From the NCBI GenBank assembly GCA_037157565.1, contig JAZHRO010000012.1, positions 2,940,501 through 3,004,500 on the forward strand: a stretch of DNA of 64,000 bases. Reading direction: 5' to 3'. Positions 53,826-63,662 of the stretch are shown here, piece by piece. The notes below the pieces were generated by a model. That model saw only the letters and a program-made list of their open reading frames with translations. It was not told the DNA's origin and ran no database searches. A program made the translations under genes and the position numbers. This stretch comes from Thalassia testudinum (taxonomy: Eukaryota; Streptophyta; Magnoliopsida; Alismatales; Hydrocharitaceae). The stretch's first letter is position 1. The number at the start of each line of letters is the position of its first letter.

Positions 53826-55498
53826 ATGTATCCCCTACCACCACTTATCCCCAAGATTATTACTATCCCGACTTGACTTATAATTACCCATCCACTAGCT
53901 AAGATAACCTTGATTGGGGATATGAATCTGGACCTCAGTGTCCATGGCCTAACCTTGGACAACAAGACCATGATTATTATCCTTCCTAGAGCTACAATGA
54001 TTATAGATCTCCATCCTTTGATGACCAAACCAACCCGATCTACATTCAGGAAGGATATAATGATTATAACACCAACCCTCCCCAGTATTCCATTGAATAT
54101 AGGTCACCACCATTCTTTGAACAACCTGAAACAACCTACTATCAGGGAAGGACCCGAGAACCTCAATATCTTGACTCCCCTAAATTTAACCCGAACCCAC
54201 CCAACCTTGAACTGAACCAGTCAGTTCAGGTGAACTAGCTCCAAGACAGGGTGTTGGCTAACTTGAGGAACACCATCCAATCTTTAGAATCTCAGCCAAC
54301 ACCCTGCACTAAGGCATTTGGAGCCTGTGGTAAAAATGATTGATGAGCTCAATAGCTCTTTATTGGATTTGCTCCAACATGTTAGGGATAGGGACCTAGG
54401 TGAGTTTCTTCTTTTGAAATTATCGAGGTTGAGGATGAAATTTGTGGTTGCCCTAGTCAAATCTTGGGATGATTCTCAAGATGAACCCCCCTGAGGAGAG
54501 CCAATGTCTGAACCTGCTTAAGAGCCTGCCGGCGAGGATACACTTTCTGAGATCGAGGATGACCAGGTTTGGCTAGAGCAACCCATTGAGGATGAACCAA
54601 TTGATTCGCCAGAGATCCTTAAGCCAAAGAACGAAGAAAAATGTCTCCTTGGATCATGAAATGACATATGATTTTGAGACATATATAAATGCGAATCAAG
54701 AATTTTGACTCTGAGGGTGAAGAATCTCTTAGTGAAGTCTCACTTAAGCCTAAGGAAGATGATTTTAGTGAGACAAACGGGCCTAAGGAATCTTATGAAT
54801 CATTTGACAGCCCGATAATAGAGGAATTTGATTTGGTTGGAGTTAACTTGGAGGATCTGAATCCTGATGATTCAATTAGTGACCCCATTCCTCATCTGCA
54901 CCCTAAAGAGCTGACTTTTGAGATCATTGTGCCCAAGTCAATCTTAATTTAGTCACGATTTCTGGACTTGGGTAAATCATATGGGGTGAATGATATGCTA
55001 GAGGTCCCGAAGCCTGAGTACTTGATGTTGGAGGATAGAAATGTTGAAATGAAAATTTGGGAGGTTAATTCTGAGGGAAAAACACGTTTGGATTTAAGGG
55101 TTCCTGTTGACATAAAACAACCTACTTTCTACCAGGACCCTTATGATATCTTTCACGTGCAACCCAAGCTCGAAATAACTGATTATTTTTCTGAGCTGAA
55201 CGTTCAGTGGACATCTGAACCTAGTGAATCATCTCTACCCATTGTCTGACACTTTGGCCTTGGGTTGCATACTACAAAACCACAGGCTCGACCCTGCAGG
55301 CACAATAATCTTAGGTTCTGGGTGATTTTCATCCAGAACTTGAGAACCACTCGACCTTGGGGCATGGGTCTACACCATAAGTTGGTCCACATTTGTGGAC
55401 ATCTTCTATTTGTGGGTTTGAGGATCAATATTTTTATTTTGATTTTGACCCGCACTTGTGAATTCTTAACCTCTTCTTTGTTTGCATTTTATGCCTAG
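53826..55498 (+). pseudogene. Element E decayed ORF, tyrosine-rich then acidic protein of unknown function
   Basis: Several frames carry traces of one degraded gene. An early frame is rich in tyrosine and proline (TTTYPQDYYYP near 53840; EGYNDYNTNPPQY near 54055). The later one is acidic (FDSEGEESLSEVSLKPKEDD from 54700; IIEEFDLVGVNLEDLNPDD near 54820), followed by YGVNDMLEVPKPEYLMLED near 54980. It ends near GMGLHHKLVHI (about 55365-55395). Stops are frequent. There is no gag, protease, RT or integrase motif. Position, acidity and the GLHH-containing end recall the long ORF of element B, which is my only basis for linking the two. I cannot assign a function. Confidence 0.55.
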
Positions 55499-56873
55499 CT
55501 AAAGGCATTAAATTTAGCACGTGTGTATACTCTGTTCTCTCTACGGAGCTAACCGGATTTTCACGATATTCACGTGATATTATGTTATTCCACCCATTTC
55601 TTGTTTTTGTTTTTACAATGACGACATTGCATCATTTAGGCATGGGGGGGTGGATACTTAATCCTGAAATTATTTTGTTAGCTCTATAGAATTTCTTTCA
55701 TTTTCTTTAAAAAAAATTGAAAATTCAAAAAGACCAAAAAAAAAAAAGAATTAGGAGAAGAGAACTTAGGCATTTAGAAGTTATTAACTTTAGTAAATAT
55801 ACTTTAGGACCTGAACACTTAGACTCTTCAGGTCTTCGGGCTTAATTAGCCCGGGTGTCCACTCGAATGTAGACTTAGTCTTGAGTCCTCGCAATGTAAT
55901 TTTACTTTAATTTGGTGAATAAATTGGGATGATAAATACATGACTTATCAACCCGCCCTCTGATTTAAGGGGATTTTAAGTCTAAGCATCTACACACTAT
56001 TCGTACTAACTCACTTTCTGGTGATTTTTACAGAAATTGGGTAGTTAATGAACTATCTAGAGTGGTATGGCTAGCAAGTAGTCGGTGGTAATAGCTCATT
56101 GGCTAGTTGTCCATAGCCTAGCCACATGACCATTCTCTTCCTGCTACCTTTAGGTAAATCTTAGATTAAGGAAGCCACCTACTTAGAAAAAAAAGAAAAG
56201 AAAAAGAAACACCCAAAAAGAAAAAAAAAAGAAAAAGGAGAAAATAAGAAAAATAAATAAAGCCACACTTCACCGCACGAGTATGGCTGGCAAGTTGCAG
56301 CAGGTAACAGTCCATTGGCCGGTTGTGCAGAACACAACAGATAAAAATAGACAATAATTTCCAAAACACTTAGGGAAGAAGTGGGGAAGTAGAATAAACT
56401 TGGGAGATATACATTGGGTTTGCCGTTGTGTTGACCCCATAAAAAATGAAGTAGGAAGAAAGCTACCATCGGAAAGATAGACCTCTAGGCAGAAATCTTT
56501 AAGGTCACCTAGGGTCGTAGAAACCTGAAGTTCATCTTAATGGCCGTTTAGTGAGTATACCACCCTTTCACAAAGATGCTTAGCACTTAGAGTCCTTTTC
56601 GAGTCTTGGGTGGGTTGGGTAGCCGTTAAAAGTTATCCCGGAACTGTTAAACTCCAAAAGTCCAAAAAAATTAGAAAAGAAGAAAAAGCAAAAAAATGTA
56701 TCTTCCCTTTCAAATAAGGCGACGACTTGGGCGGTCTGCATTCTGGCAGACATCTGGGTATTATTGAATCTTTGTAGTTTAGGACCTTAGTTAGAATTTT
56801 CTATTGTTAATAAACAACTTATACCTAAGCGATCGAATCCTAATTCCATTTTTATACATAGCAGGCAGTTTAA
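55499..56873 (+). other. Element E 3' noncoding region
   Basis: It begins with a degenerate form of the post-ORF block (55503-55525, GGCATTAAATTTAGCA, lacking GGGAGGC). An internal GGCATGGGGGGG tract is at 55639-55652. The two 60-bp units shared with C and D lie at 56064-56123 and 56281-56340. No gene is seen. Confidence 0.75.
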
Positions 56874-56910
56874 TTTTGCTAGGGACTAGCAAAAAATAAG
56901 CATGGGGGTA
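56874..56910 (+). other. Hairpin and polypurine tract of element E
   Basis: The stem TTTTGCTAG/CTAGCAAAA around GGA (56874-56894) is followed by AATAAGCATGGGGGTA, abutting the 3' LTR at 56911. Confidence 0.85.
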
Positions 56911-58429
56911 GGATGTAGACACATCCACCTAGGTTAAAATGCCTATTTATGCATGTTCCTAGGCTTAGATTTGCATTCCATATTATAAATATTGCATAGC
57001 ATGCATCATTCTGCATTTAGAGTAGTTATGCATATTTTAGGTTAATTGTGTCCTTTTTGTGGTCAGGAGAGAAGGAGATTTATTTTGGAGCCTCAGATTG
57101 ACGATCTGATCATACAGATCTAATCAGGATGACAATTGGAGTCCAACACCTTTGAAATCGCCTTGATTGGAGTCCCATGGCACCATATGCAGTTTGAGGA
57201 AGATCAACGGTTGATGGACTAGGTGACACAATTCAGAGGTTCAAACGACAAATTCAACTACACGGATGGATTCGGGTGGACAATCGCAGCCCATCGGTGC
57301 AAAAATTGACTCAATCCGACCTCTGTAGTAGCCCGTACAAAGGAATGAAGATGGGCAGCCCAGATTGTGCCACGTGGCACAACTCAGGCCGCCCATGCAC
57401 ATGCATGTGCCACTGTACACGCACAGCAGCATCGGCGCATGTGTGGGCATGAAGGCATGCACGTGCGCAGGCGCACTGGTGCACGCTGCAGTGCAGCGTG
57501 CAAGGTAGCTGTGCGCTTAAGGCAGTTGCAACAGTAGCAACACACGCTGGTGCGAGGCGTGTGGGCGCGTAGCACTCGATATGGGTGCGAGAGCGTGCGC
57601 CAGCGGTGCGGCAGCAGGGGCACATGTGCAGGATCTTCAGCAATGTTTGCAACGGATCTTCAGCGACGTTTATGACCGTCACTAAATGTCCTGTAGACAA
57701 ATTTGATTCTTTCCTCCACTATAAAAGGACCCTACCCCTCCCATTTTTCTTTAGGTCTTCCTTTCTTCTCCTCACCACCTCTAAGGCTCTTGAGAGAGCT
57801 TGTCCCAAGCTTGGGATGCTCCTCTATAGTAGAATAAAATACTTTCCCTCCTCTCATCCCCCTTTGTGGAGCATCCTATGGCCGTCTTCTCACCTCCTTC
57901 AGGAAGTAGATCCTTGCCGCGGTGGTGTCCTGCCCCACCCTCTATCCTTCGGCTCCGTCGTCGTTTGTCTTGCTCCTCACCACCATCCTCCAAGAGACGT
58001 CAGAGCGAGTCATCCTCCAATCAACTGTCAAGGGGGATTCTCTCACCTCTCTCTATCTTTATTGCTTTAGTAGTGTAATCTTTCCTGCTTTCCTAGTTGT
58101 AATAAACATTGGATTTAAAATACATGATTGTTTCTCTTTCACTCTCTCTCTCTTATATTTTTTGCAAGTAGATAATGTTTTCATCAACCTAATCTCTTAT
58201 TTAATAAAAGTACCAAAAAAATAAAAAAGAGAAAAATGACAAAAAAATAAATAAAAAGTGAAACACAAATTTTTAAAACCAAATGTTTGTCTCCCCGTGT
58301 TTGACCCGGGACTCACCTTTCGAGTTTCGTTTATAAATATTATTTGATCGATGATTTTCTTGCGAATTGAACTACGATGATGGGTTTTTCCAAACCCGAA
58401 CCTTTCCACGTGTGAAATCTGCCTAATCA
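56911..58429 (+). repeat. Element E 3' LTR (1519 bp)
   Basis: A complete LTR with a mutated first base (GGATGTAG versus TGATGTAG), ending GCCTAATCA before TGGAG. It holds an intact TATAAAA (57720-57726) and the palindrome GTGCCACGTGGCAC (57367-57380). It is the reference that shows how the split 5' LTR fits together. Confidence 0.92.
57720..57726 (+). promoter_or_regulatory. TATA box of element E 3' LTR
   Basis: TATAAAA lies in a CCACTATAAAAGGACCC context. The 5' LTR copy (4456-4462) reads TATGGAA, so only the 3' LTR keeps the box. Confidence 0.6.
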
Positions 58430-58434
58430 TGGAG

Positions 58435-60107
58435 CAGAAGGGGCCTGATAAATAAAGTGAGATTGGCCCTGATTCGGGGTCATAACGTGCCTCTGGTTCG
58501 GCATGTTATTCAGGTTTGGAAGAGGTTGTGAAGGAAGTGCACCTGGCTGGTGAGAATTTGCCATCTGTGTGAGCTGATTACAAACCTCTATGATCTCATC
58601 TTTGTGTTGTTTCTGCATAGTTGCATTTATTTTTTGAATGTCAACCATGGTTTGAAGGATTAGAGACATTTGATCTTCCCATGTCGACTCGAATTGGTAA
58701 TTCAGATTGAGCCTAGGTTGAACAGGCTGATATAGGCATGGAGCTTGTGGTCGGGGCTGGAATTGAGGTCTTGGATTTTGATTCCTTAACATGCAAAATT
58801 GGGATGATTACGCCATCTAGGATTATAAGTGTTTGAGAATGGATCATTCTAGATGGCATTGAGGTCCTTGCAATTTTGAGGAACCCCAGAGAAGTCAGAA
58901 TATGAGGGTTCAGAGTTCCCCCAACTAGAGTAGGAAGTTTCGAAGTGTCCTCCGAAACGAGGATCAAATGGGGGTGGATATGAGTCATCCCTAGGGAAGA
59001 GTGGTGATAGATGTTATGCATAGCCTCCCTACTAGAGGGCGGTTGCGCATATGGGTTTTGCTGTGCTGAGGTGGCTCTCTGCAACTGCCAAGTCAATTCG
59101 TCCACCTTTTTCTTGATGATCGAGACCTTGTCCAGGTAATTGGCCACTAGCTCCCTATCAATGGGTGTAGATAGGCATTGGGTTTCATGTGCCCCCCGGG
59201 TGTTCATTAATGCATGGGCAATCGTCCTGTCGAACATGCCCATGGATTCATTATTGATGGAGTTCTTGCACATATTCTCCAGGATCTGCCACACGGTGTC
59301 CTCATGCTGACCCATGATGTTGCCACCACAGGTCGCATTGACGAATAATTTGATATCTTCTGGAGTCCTTGGTAAAAAGATTGGACTTGTTCCCATTTAG
59401 GAACCCCATGATGGGGGCATTTCTACATGAGATACAGAAAGCAATCCAATGCCTCATGAAGTTGTTCTCTCATATTCTGAGTAAAGTGTGTGATCTGGTG
59501 CTTCAAAGCATTTATTTGACCAACAGGAAAAAACTTCTTCAAAAATCAGATTGAAGTTCAGCCCATGTGTTGATCAAATGAGATAGGGTTTGGTACCAGC
59601 AAGCAGCCTTGTCCATGAGGGAGAAGGAAAACATCTTCATGAGAAGGATGTCTCAATCTTGAGCAACTGTCCCAAAGGTCTGGGCTAGATCTTGAGTTGT
59701 TTGAGATGCTGGAAGGGATCCTCGGAGTTCAACCCAAGAAATTTAGGGATAGCATGAATCATGTTGGGCTTGAGTTCAGTATCAGGTCCTTTAGCAGGGA
59801 TTTGAACTCTAGGTTCAATAGCTACTACAACAAGATTGTAATGATCTCACATCATAGGACGCTGCGGTGGATTCATGAATGCTTGGAAAAGTTCATTGAG
59901 GTGTTGAAGCTGATTCTGGAGATTGTTTTTTTCTTCTGCTTGGTGTTCCATGGCTATGGATGAAGGGGATCTAGGCTTAGATGAATCAGAAGAGATATCG
60001 ATTTGGTTGGGAGGTAGCACAAGCAAATGAGTCAAGGCTTGGCCTCGACGGGAATGAACAGCTAATGGAGGCCTCAAGGGTGGTCTTAAGGATCTCCTCC
60101 CAGACAT
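58435..60107 (-). pseudogene. gag: Gypsy remnant G: gag (right piece), degraded
   Basis: The minus strand from the ATG at 60107 (MSGRRSLRPPL) encodes a decayed Athila-type Gag. An N-terminal part has NQLQHLNELFQAFMNPPQRP, then degraded core traces, then FVNATCGGNIMGQHEDT and ENMCKNSINNESMGMFDRT (59200-59350). A linker reaches 58435, where E interrupts it. Continuation at 3676 is in frame. Stops and shifts are numerous between 59400 and 59850. Confidence 0.82.
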
Positions 60108-60315
60108 GCATTAGGGAACTGGATCAGGGACAGAATATGTGATGGACCCAATCGAGGCACCCAAAATCTTTTGGATGACTAAGGAGATTTGAGGCATATG
60201 ATACCTCTTGATTAGAAAGTCGTCCACCCAAGAAACACTTGGGCAACCAAGAAGGGAGAGTCTCGTAATGACCCCTACACGATAGAGCGTCCGCATGAGT
60301 TACAGGGCTTCCCCA
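60108..60315 (-). other. Gypsy remnant G untranslated leader
   Basis: The minus strand carries the leader block shared with element B (CCCTGTAACTCATG, CGTGTAGGGGTC, GGTTGCCCAAG, CTCGATTGGGTCC). It ends where an E-like LTR fragment begins, so G's own primer site and 5' LTR are not in view here. Confidence 0.65.
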
Positions 60316-60446
60316 GGATGTGCATACATCTGAACAGCAAAAATGTCTATTAATGCATGTCCTTAGTATCATATTAGCATCATGCATTGTACATATTGCA
60401 TAACATGCATCATCAGGCATTTAGGACAAATTGTACAAATTGTATA
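60316..60446 (+). repeat. Fragment J: start of an E-like LTR, cut by element H
   Basis: The 131 bp (GGATGTGCATACATC ... TATTAATGCATGTCCTTAG ... GCATAACATGCATCATCAGGC) align with the first 130 bp of the E LTRs at clearly lower identity. It therefore looks like the U3 start of a related plus-strand element inserted in G's leader. H interrupts it at 60446. The remainder would lie beyond the window. Confidence 0.6.
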
Positions 60447-61092
60447 TGTAGATTCGTCCCTATCAGGAGGGGTGACGTAATAATTGCAGAAATAAATATA
60501 AACAATATCACAGAAAAACCAATCACACAAGTACACAAGTATTTTTAGGTGGAAACCCAAACCGGGAGAAAACCACCACCTAACCCTCTCGAGTTAGGAT
60601 TTTCCGATCAATCAAGTTGATCAAATCCACTAAATCGAATCACTTAAAACGAGGGTGATTCAACCTCAATACAACCACGCTACAAGTACGAGGGTAGTGT
60701 TCTTCAACCCCTTCTCTCCACGAGAAGGATTTTGTCCCACGAAGGAGACGGGAATTCGCAAAGCGAATACCCAACCAAAAGACAAAGATAAAATAAACAA
60801 TAGTCCTACAGAGCCAACAAAATAATTTAAACCTAGCTTTTATAGGAAATAGGAAACTCCCCTTTGAAAGGAGTGCGTCGACGATGACGCGGGTGCGTGA
60901 GCCACGCGACAGCGCAACGTCGCTCTCGTTAACAACGGCGGGAGAGCGGGTGCGCAATGGTTGATGCTCTCTAGAGAATGGAGCATAAGCTTGGAGAGCA
61001 AGATCTTTTCTTGGACACAAAAGAGTAGAAAGTATGTTCTTAGTGTGTCTAGGTGTGTCTTAGTGTGTTTTTGTGTTGCAAAGGCTCCCCTC

Positions 61093-61100
61093 TATTTATA
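61093..61100 (-). promoter_or_regulatory. TATA box of element H LTR
   Basis: TATAAATA on the minus strand, within CCTCTATAAATAGAGG. It separates U3, which holds the palindrome array, from R/U5. Confidence 0.65.
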
Positions 61101-61213
61101 GAGGCCTTAGGAAGGCTTTGGAAGGCTTGGAAAAGCAACCATAGCCATTGGGTGCAAAGCCCAAGAGAATCAGGCCGAAATCAGGACAATGATTGCATTT
61201 GACAGGGTGATCA

Positions 61214-61741
61214 GACGTCTAATTCTGGCATCAGACGTCTGGAAGGCCACTTTAAGACGTCTGATTTCAAGGTCAGACGTCTGATTCTGTGCGGGTTTCC
61301 TCCTGACTTGAATCAAATCTAAACAGGGTTCTTGTGCAAGTCGATCAGACGACATACAGGACGTCTGGAACTATGCCTGGACGTCTGGAAACCAACTTTT
61401 TCTACGGAATGGATTTGCAACGGCTATAAAATCTCTGAGAAGAGATTTTCGGGTCAGTCGAGGAAAAACGGTCAATTATCAGACGTCTGGGAAGACCTAT
61501 GGACGTCTGATAAGGCTCCAACTGTCATATTCTGCAGTGTCTGCTAAGCTAGCCAACGGTCCACTATTTGGACGTCTGGCAAGTCCATCAGATGTCTTCT
61601 AAGACGTTTGGACTAAGGTCTGGACGTCTGATTTCATCAGACAGAATACTAAGTCCAGCCTAATAGTTATCAGACGTCTGAAACAACAGTCAGACGTCTT
61701 AAAATATTTTATCAGACGTCTGATTTGGGAATGAGACGTCT
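61214..61741. repeat. Array of eight 20-bp-spaced GACGTC motif pairs in the H LTR
   Basis: Pair starts (first, second): 61214/61234, 61256/61276, 61360/61380, 61482/61502, 61571/61591, 61603/61623, 61673/61693, 61715/61735. All eight spacings are exactly 20 bp. Fourteen of the sixteen are GACGTCT; 61591 is GATGTCT and 61603 is GACGTTT. Most sit in a CAGACGTCTG palindrome. GACGTC is the C-box core of plant bZIP sites. Confidence 0.9.
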
Positions 61742-62152
61742 GGAAATGCTGTTTGAACCCTATATTGGTTTTCTAAGTATTCTACAGAAAACCTAAGTAT
61801 CCTAGGGTTGTGTAGGTGTTCCTAGGGCTACTGTTAGGGTACTTTGAGGCTCTTTAACATAATATTCTAAGAAACAAAAAAGAGCAAGAAAAATAAAGAT
61901 AAAAGATACATGAAAGGATTAAAAAGAATCTATCCTATTCTTCTTGTCTTCTATCTTCAATCTGTCGCTCCACGCGAACCTCCTCTGTTTTCCGTCAAGC
62001 TCCTCCAATCCGTCTTGGATGCGAGCTCGAGTTCCGTCTAAACACGTCTACATTTGCAATTGACCTGAAATCTAGGACTCAAATTTCAAATGTTAAATAA
62101 CACGTGTTTTGTTATCATCAAAACAAATGATCGTGGTGTGCTAGCACCAACA

Positions 62153-62430
62153 ATCTCCCCCTTTTTGATGATGACAAAACCGTAATAATAATGCAGAAAA
62201 TCCTCCCCCTTTTTGACATTATCAAAAAGGTTTGATTGATTTTAAATTTCCTATTACTCCCCCTTAAAACATGCTCTTCTATTTATTTTAAGAAAGGTGA
62301 TGTCCTCCCCCTTTTTATAACAACAACATAGCTATTATTTTTCTCCCACTTACTAAAGGAAATTTAGCTAACTTGCATCTCCCCCTTAAAAATTGACAAT
62401 TAGCTCATCATTTTTTTTAACTCCCCCTAT
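62153..62430 (-). other. Multiple polypurine tracts of element H
   Basis: The tract abutting the LTR (62153-62166, minus strand AAAAAGGGGGAGAT) is followed by similar GGGGGAG runs near 62203, 62256, 62306, 62378 and 62421. Multiplied polypurine tracts are described for Sireviruses. Otherwise this stretch is AT-rich without a gene. Confidence 0.8.
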
Positions 62431-62466
62431 CTAAATGCTTATGATAAAATGATAGGGTTAAGAATT

Positions 62467-63605
62467 TTACCTCACCTGCCATGGCCAATAAAATGGCCCG
62501 AATGGTGGTGGTGGATGCCACATCGGATGGGGCTCCCATCCGTAGCTTGGAGGCCCTGGCATCGGCGCCGGTCTCCAATCTGGCAGTCGACGTGCGGCGA
62601 GTCCGTCGTTTGTTCGCCGTCTCGTCGGTCTTCTTGTTCTCCTCCTTGGTCTACTCCTTGGTTCTCCCAACTCGAGTTGACCAGCCTTGAGTTTGTAGGC
62701 CCAGTCCTTTGTGTTGTAGTCATCCCTGAAACCTACAAAACAAGATTCTAATTTTTTCTTCGGTATCCAAGTGAGCTTGGATCCAGATCTATTAGCGGGT
62801 CTCCTTGACGGAGATCCTATCTCAACCTTAGGGCTATAAAAATTATCTACTTTATTGATTAATTTGTTAGAGTTTTCCCTAAGACATGCAATTTCTTTTT
62901 CTATACTATGCATCTTAGTCTTTAAATCAGAAATTTCTATTTTTAGACTATCATTTTCCTCAATCAATTTATTATTTTCATTGATGAGGTCATGATTTTC
63001 TAATAATAGGTTATCATTTTTAGGACTAGCTTCTATGTCCTTAAGTTGTTTTTCTAACCTATCATTTTCAGATCTAAGAAAGTAAGGTTCTTTTTAATGC
63101 TTTTGTTTTCTATTCTAAGTGATTTACTAACTTCAAAAAGCTCATTAAAAGCATCTTGTAAATCCAGGTTTACCTCATTGTCGGAGTCTCTTTTGCTGTC
63201 GATGTCGCTTTCTCCGATTGCCATGAAACCAAGGCACGCGGTTTCCTTCTCCTCGAGATCTTCTTCCGAGCTCATCTCCTCATGAGTGCCTTCCAACCAC
63301 CTCCATATCTCATGGACGGTGGTGCACTCTTGGATTTGTTCGAATTCCTTCGGACTCAACGCGCAATACAAGGCATTCATTGCCTTTGCGTTGAGGTTGA
63401 GATTTCGAACCTGATCTTCTGAGTAACCACTTGCGGGTTTCTTGGGAATCACGAATGCGGACATGCATTTTTCCCACACCCGAAAGTCGTAGGCCTGCAA
63501 CCACATAGTCATGCGATTTTTCCAATAAATGAAATCCATACCTGCAAAGAATGGTGGTCGTGAGGTATCGTGTCCTTCGGTGCACGCGAATGCTTTTCCC
63601 TCCAT
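62467..63605 (-). pseudogene. gag: Element H gag, copia type, internally shortened and frameshifted
   Basis: The minus strand from the ATG at 63605 (MEGKAFACTEGHDTSRPPFF) encodes the start of a copia Gag (UBN2/DUF4219 type): FIYWKNRMTMWLQAYDFRVW, NAKAMNALYCALSPKEF, TTVHEIWRWLEGTHEE. It then jumps to an acidic C-terminal segment (ETACLGFMAIGESD, NEVNLDLQDAFNELFE) without the zinc knuckle. A frameshift near 63080 leads to a coiled-coil-like stretch (ENDSLKIEISDLKTKMHSIE) and a WIPKKKLES segment. It ends in a proline- and tryptophan-rich tail at 62467. The missing middle of Gag and all of Pol point to internal deletion. An ATG further upstream lies in the LTR and is less likely. Confidence 0.82.
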
Positions 63606-63642
63606 ATCTAGATCCTCGCCGATTTGTAACGCCGAAAATGCG

Positions 63643-63660
63643 AGACCTGCTCTGATACCA
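63643..63660 (-). other. Primer-binding site of element H (tRNA-iMet)
   Basis: The minus strand reads TGGTATCAGAGCAGGTCT, two bases inside the 5' LTR. It is complementary to the 3' end of initiator tRNA-Met, the usual copia primer, and it fixes H's orientation. Confidence 0.92.
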
Positions 63661-63662
63661 AC

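Larger units (their letters stand above)
3682..58429 (+). mobile_element. Element E: non-autonomous Athila-like LTR retrotransposon, split by nested insertions
   Basis: E has a 5' LTR in two pieces (3682-4827 and 52260-52594), a tRNA-Asp primer site (52598-52615), a decayed non-gag-pol ORF, a polypurine tract and a complete 3' LTR (56911-58429). It is flanked by TGGAG at 3677-3681 and 58430-58434, a perfect 5-bp target-site duplication. Without the inserted DNA it is about 7.3 kb. I see no gag, protease, RT or integrase, so it must have been mobilised in trans. The first base of the 3' LTR is G where the 5' LTR has T, a mutation of the terminal TG. Confidence 0.87.
60447..62152 (-). repeat. 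Element H 3' LTR (1706 bp)
   Basis: The minus strand runs from TGTTGGTGCTAGCAC (62152) to GAATCTACA (60447). The first 338 bp of plus sequence recur at 63663-64000 with few differences. A minus-strand TATAAATA is at 61093-61100, with the GACGTC array starting about 114 bp upstream of it. Confidence 0.9.

Noticed and set aside
52616..55500. Element E as an ordinary gypsy element whose gag-pol has decayed beyond recognition.
   Set aside because: The internal region is too short (about 4.3 kb from primer site to polypurine tract), and no RT, RNase H or integrase trace is found, whereas much older G still shows them. A non-autonomous structure fits better.
61214..61741. A CRISPR-like array because of regularly repeated short motifs.
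   Set aside because: The repeats are 7-10 bp palindromes with 13-bp and irregular gaps, inside a plant LTR. There are no cas genes and no repeat-spacer structure.
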